Notes under the pieces: generated by a model
Seen by the model: the letters and a program-made list of their open reading frames with translations, nothing else
What the model was told of the DNA's origin: nothing
The model's database searches: none
Shown here: one piece after another, positions 12,001 through 18,000 of the stretch
Numbering within the stretch: the stretch's first letter is position 1
Layout of the letters: the number at the start of each line of letters is the position of its first letter
Source of the DNA: Limnohabitans_A sp048020265
Lineage (GTDB): Bacteria; Pseudomonadota; Gammaproteobacteria; Burkholderiales; Burkholderiaceae_C
Direction of reading: 5' to 3'
NCBI RefSeq assembly: GCF_048020265.1
Contig: NZ_CP171843.1
Coordinates: 3,013,337-3,077,336, forward strand
DNA length: 64,000 nucleotides
Program-made: the position numbers and the translations under genes

Positions 12001-15000
12001 TGCCGGCGGCGTCGGTCAGGGTGTAACTCAGTGTGTGCGGACCATTGGCCAGTGGTGTAGTTGGCGTCAGCGTGCCGGTGGCCGGGTCGTAGGTGGCGTC
12101 CACTTTTTGGCCGTCAACGTACAGGGCGGGCGTGTCGGTCAAGCCGGTGCCCACGTTCAGGCTCGGGGTGGTGTCATTGGTGTTGGGCGCTGTGCTGGTG
12201 GCGTTGAGCACCGGCGCTGCGTTGTCGTTGTAGCTGGTGGGCGCGGCTGGCGTGGCCGGGGCGGTGGTGTCCAAGACGAAACCGGTGGCGGTGCTGGTCG
12301 GACTGGAATTGCCCGCAGCATCGGTCACGGTGGCGCTGGCGCTGTAGTTGCCGTCGGCGTAACTGCCGTTGGCGCCGCTGATGTCTTGCACCGGGATGGT
12401 GACGGTGGCCGTACCTGCCGTGACGTCGTTGGGCGTGACCGTGTAGTTGACGGTGCTGGTGGTGTTGTCCGGGTGAATCACCGTCAGCGTGATGGTGTCA
12501 CCGGCCACGGTGCCGGTGGGCAGTGTGATTTGCGTTTGCACGCCGTCAGACGCTTCTTGGGCGTTGATGCCGCTGGCGGCTTCGGCCATGGCGACGACCG
12601 GGGTCGGGGTCGTACCCGGGGTGCCGTCCGGGTTGTAGCCCGGCGCGGTGGTGTCCACGTTGAGCTTGAGCGTACCGCTGGGCTCACTTTCGTTGCCGGC
12701 GACATCGGTGAGGGTGTACGTGAGGTCGTGCAGACCATCGGTGAGCGGGGTCACCGGCGTCAGGGTGCCGGTGACTGGATCGTAGATGGCCTCCACTTTT
12801 TGACCATCGACGTACAGGCTCGGTGTGTCGGTGAGCCCGGTGCCGATGTTCATGCCCGGTGTGGTGTCGTTGGTGGTGGGCGCCGTGCTGTTGGGGTTGA
12901 CGACCGCGGCGACATCGTCGGCGTAGCGGGTGGGCGTGGCCGGAGTGTCGGGCGCGGTGGTGTCGAGCGTGAGGTTGCCGCTGCCGTCCGTGCTGTTGCC
13001 GGCGGCGTCGGTGCTGCTCAGGGTGATGTTTTTGAGGCCATCCGAGCCGAGGTTGAAGCTGCCGGATGTGGGCGTAGCGACTCCGGTGTCCAGGCTCCAG
13101 GCGCCGGCGCTGTTGGCGGTGACCTGGTAGGTGGCGCCGCCCACGGTGACGGTGACGGTGCTGCCAGCTTCAGCCGTGCCGGTGAGGACCGGCGTGGTGT
13201 CGTTGGTGGTTTGTGGGTTGACGGTTGGTACCACAGGGGCTGTGGTGTCGATGGTGAAGTTCAGCGGCGCCGATTGGCCGCTGGTGTTGCCCAGGGTGTC
13301 TGTGCCCTGCGTGGTGATGCTGTGCGCGCCTTCAGTGAGCGGGATGGCCGGTGTGAAACGCCAGGTGCCGTCCCCACCCGCCGTGGTCGTGCCAATCAGC
13401 GTGCCGTTGTCAAAGACATTGACTGTTGCGCCCGGCTCGGTGGTGCCGCTGAGGGTGGGGGTGGTGTCGTTGGTGCTGGTGCCGCTGGTGATGAGGCCAG
13501 TGACCGAGCTTTGCTCGTCGGTGGCTGTGAACGCGGGGGCGTCGGGCGCGGTGGTGTCGAGCGTGAGGCTGCCGCTGCCGTCCGTGCTGTTGCCGGCGGC
13601 GTCGGTGCTGCTCAGGGTGATGTTTTTGAGGCCATCCGAGCCGAGGTTGAAGCTGCCCGATGTGGGCGTAGCGACTCCGGTGTCCAGGCTCCAGGCGCCG
13701 GCGCTGTTGGCGGTGACCTGGTAGGTGGCGCCGCCCACGGTGACGGTCACAGTGCTGCCAGCTTCGGCTGTGCCTGTGATGACCGGCGTGGTGTCGTTGG
13801 TGGTTTGTGGGTTGACGGTGGGCGCGTCGGGCGCCGTGGTGTCAACCGTGAAATTGACCGGGGTGCTGGACGGGCCTTCGTTGCCGGCCGTGTCGGTGGC
13901 GGTGGTGGTGATGCTGTGTGCGCCATCGGCCAGCGGCGTGGTCGGCGTGAAACGCCAGCTGCCGTCGCTGCCCGCCGTGGCGGTGCCAATGGGCGTGCCG
14001 TTGTCGTAGATTGTGATGGTCGAGCCTGGCTCGGCGGTGCCGCCAAAGCTGGGTGTGGTGTCGTCGGTGCTGCCGTCGTAAGAAATAGCCCCTTGGTTTG
14101 CACCGGCGTTGTCGGTGGCGCTGTTGCTGGGTGCGCTGGGGGCTGCCGTGTCCAGTGTGAACGGGGTGCTGCCGCTGGCGGGACTGGCGTTGCCGGCGGC
14201 ATCGGTGACGGTGGCGCTGACGCTGTAGTTGCCGTCGGCGTAATTGCCGTTGGCAGCGCTGATGTCTTGCACCGGGATGGTGACGGTGGCCGATTGGGCC
14301 GTGACGTCGTTGGGCGTGACCGTGTAGTTAACGGTGCTGGTGCTGCCGTCGGGACGGGTCACCGTCAGCGTGACGGTGTCGCCGGCCACGGTGCCGGTGG
14401 GCAGTGTGATTTGCGTTTGCACGCCGTCAGACGCTTCTTGGGCGTTGATGCCGCTGGCGGCCTCGGCCATCGCCAGGCTTGGTGCGGCCGTGGCTTGGGT
14501 GTCGACGGTGAAGATCAACGCTTCGCTGGATGGACCTTCATTGCCCGCTGTGTCGGTGGCGGTGGTGGTGATGCTGTGTGCGCCATCGGCCAGCGGCGTG
14601 GTCGGCGTGAAACGCCAGCTGCCGTCGCTGCCCGCCGTGGCGGTGCCGATCGGTGCGCCGTTGTTGTAGATCGTGATGGTCGAGCCTGGCTCGGCGGTGC
14701 CGCTAAAAGTCGGCGTGGTGTCGTCCGTGGTGCCGTTGGACGCCATGGCCCCTTGGTTTCCACCGGCGTTGTCGGTGGCGCTGTTGCTGGGCGCGCTGGG
14801 CGCAGCGGTGTCGAGGCTGAAGCTGGTGGGCACACTGCCCGGGCTTTGGTTGCCCGCTGCATCGGTCACCGTGGCGCTGACGGTGTAACTGCCGTCGGCA
14901 TACTGTCCGTTGGCACTGAGATCAGCGGCTGGGATGGTGACGGTGGCCGTGGCGGGATTGGCCGCGACATCGTTGGCCGTCACTGTGTAGGCGAGCGTGT

Positions 15001-18000
15001 GGGTGCCACTCGGGCCAGTGACCGTGAGTGTGACGGTGTCGCCCACCACGGTGCCTGTCGGCAGGGTGACTTGCGCTTGCACGCCATCGCTGGCTTCGGC
15101 CGCGCTGACACCATTCGCTGCTTCGGCCATCGTCAGAGTTGGTGCCCCTGGTACGTTGGTGTCAACCGTGAAATTGACCGGAGTGCTGGACGGGCCTTCG
15201 TTGCCGGCCGTGTCGGTGGCGGTGGTGGTGATGCTGTGTGCGCCATCGGCCAGCGGCGTGGTCGGCGTGAAACGCCAGCTGCCGTCGCTGCTCGCCGTGG
15301 CGGTGCCAATGGGCGTGCCGTTGTCGTAGATTGTGATGGTCGAGCCTGGCTCGGCGGTGCCGCCAAAGCTGGGTGTGGTGTCGTCGGTGCTGCCGTTGGA
15401 CGAAATAGTCCCTTGCGCCGTGCCGGTGTTGTCGGTGGCGCTGTTGCTTGGGGCGCTGGGGGCTGTCGTGTCCAGTGTGAACGGGGTGCTGCCGCTGGCG
15501 GGACTGGCGTTGCCGGCGGCATCGGTGACGGTGGCGCTGACGCTGTAGTTGCCGTCGGCGTAATTGCCGTTGGCAGCGCTGATGTCTTGCACCGGGATGG
15601 TGACGGTGGCCGATTGGACCGTGACGTCGTTGGCCGTCACGGTGTAGGTGACGGTGCTGGTGCTGCCGTCGGGACGGGTCACCGTCAGCGTGACGGTGTC
15701 GCCGGCCACGGTGCCGGTGGGCAGTGTGACTTGCGTTTGCACGCCATTGACGGCTTCAACCGCATTCACGCCATCTAAAGCTTCGGCCATCGCCACCAAT
15801 GGGGTCGGAATACTGCCGAAGGTGCCGTCGGGGTTGGTGCCTGGCGGGATGGTGTCTACCGTGAAACTCAGCGGCACCGAGGGCGTGCCGGTACCCGACG
15901 CGTTGGTCACCGTGGTGGTGATGTCATGTGCGCCATCGACCAAGGGCGTGGTCGGCGTGAAACTCCAGGCGCCGTCACTGCCCACCGCCGCGGTACCGAT
16001 CAGTTGACCCTTGTCGAAAATGTTGACCATGTCGCCATCAGTCAGGTCGCCGCCCCTGAAAGTGGGCTTGGTGTCGTTGGTCGTGGCGCCGTTGGCGATG
16101 GCGCTGGCCACCGGATTCACATCGTCGGTGGCCATGAAGTCTGGGGCGGTGGTGGTCAGCGTGAAGGCACTGCTGTCGCTGGCCGGGCTGGCATTGCCCG
16201 CAGCATCCGTGACAGTCGCCGTCACACCGTAGGTGCCGTCGACGTAATGGCCATCGGCATTCAGGCGGGTGGCCGGAATGGTGACGGTGGCGGTCTGCGC
16301 TGCGATGTCGATTCGCGTGACGGTGTAGACCACCGTGCTGGTGGTGTTGTCGGGATGGGTCACCGTGAGCGTGATGGTGTCACCGGCCAGTGTGCCGGTT
16401 GGTAGCGCGACTTGTGTTTGCACGCCGTCGACGGCCTCGGTGGCGCTGACATCGCCTGTGGCTTCGGCCATGGACAGGGTCGGCGCAGCCGTTGGGGTGG
16501 TGTCGATGGTGAACGGCAGGGGTGCGGAGAAACCGCTGGTGTTCCCAGCCGTATCGGTGATGCTGGTGGTGATGCTGTGCGCGCCTTCGGCCAGTGGGGT
16601 GGTGGGCGTGAGGCGCCAGGTGCCGTCGCTGCCCGCTGTGGCGGTGCCAATCGGATTGCCGTTGTCGTAGATCGTGATGGTGGCGCCCGGTTCGGTCGTG
16701 CCGCTGAAAGTCGGGGTCGTGTCGTTGGTGTTGTCCCCGGCATTGACGGTGCCACTGATCGGCAAGGCGTCGTCGGCCGTGGTGAAGCCGGGTGCGTTGG
16801 GCGCGGTGGTGTCGAGAGTGAAAGTTACGGCGGCGCTCGTCGGTGCCTGGTTGCCTGCGGCATCGGTCACCGTGGCGCTGACGGTGTAGTTGCCGTCGGC
16901 ATACTCGCCGTTGGCGCTGAGGTTTTGGGCCGGAACGGTGACGCTGGCTGTGCCTGCTGAGAGGTCTTCCGGTGTGACGGTGTAGGTCACGAGGTGCGTG
17001 CCACTCGGTCCATTCACGGTCAGCGTGAGGGTGTCGCCCGCCACGGTGCCGATTGGCAGCGTGACTTGCGTTTGCACGCCATCAATGGCTTCAGCACTGC
17101 TCACAGCGTTTGCCGCTTCTTCAATCGCCAGACCTGGCGTGCCCGGGAGGGTGGTGTCGATGTTGAACGGTAAAGGCGCGGAAGTGCCGCTGGTGTTGCC
17201 CGCCGTGTCGGTGGCGGTGGTGGTGATGCTGTGAGTGCCTTCGGCCAGTGGCGTGGTCGGCGTGAAACGCCAGGTGCCGTCGCTGCCCGCCGTGGTGGTG
17301 CCAATCAGCGTGCCCTGGTCGTAAATCCTGACGGTGGCGTCGGGTTCGGCCGTGCCGCTGAAAGTTGGCGTGGTGTCGTTGGTGGTCGCACCGCTGAGGA
17401 TGGCACCCGTGATCGGGGCCAGGTCGTCGGTGACCGTGAACGTGGGTACGCTGGGCGCGGCGGTGTCGAGTGTGAAAGTCGCGGGGGCGCTCGCCGTGCT
17501 TCGGTTGCCCGCAGCATCGGTCACGGTGGCGCTGATGCTGTAGGCACCGTCGATCGCTTGGCCATTGGCACTCAAATCGGCAACTGGAACGGCCACGCTC
17601 ACGCTGGCGGGATTGGTGATCACGTCTTGCGCTGTGACGGTGTACGGCACGCTGGTCTGGCGGCCGTCAGGATGGGTCACGGTCAGCGTGAGGGTGTCGC
17701 CCGCCACGGTGCCGGTCGGCAGCGTGACTTGCGTTTGCACGCCGTCAGACACTTCTTGTGCGTTGACGTCGTTGATGCCTTCAGGAACGGCCACGACGGG
17801 CGCAGGCATGCTGCCCACGGAGCCATCGGGGTTCTTGCCGGGCGCGGTAGTGTCCACCGTGAACGGCAACGGTTCGGAGCTGCCACTGGTATTGCCTGCC
17901 GTGTCGGTGCTGGTGACAGTGATGCTGTGCGCACCTTCGGCCAGTGAGGTGGTCGGCGTGAAACGCCAGGTGCCGTCCCCACCCGCCGTGGTCGTGCCAA

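Noticed and set aside
11729..15778. A 1349-codon plus-strand open frame, and similar long ones at 5417-7864, 8696-9967 and 9974-11674
   Set aside because: These are shadows over the minus-strand adhesin repeats. The repeat codon usage avoids stops on the other strand, and the translations show no family features.
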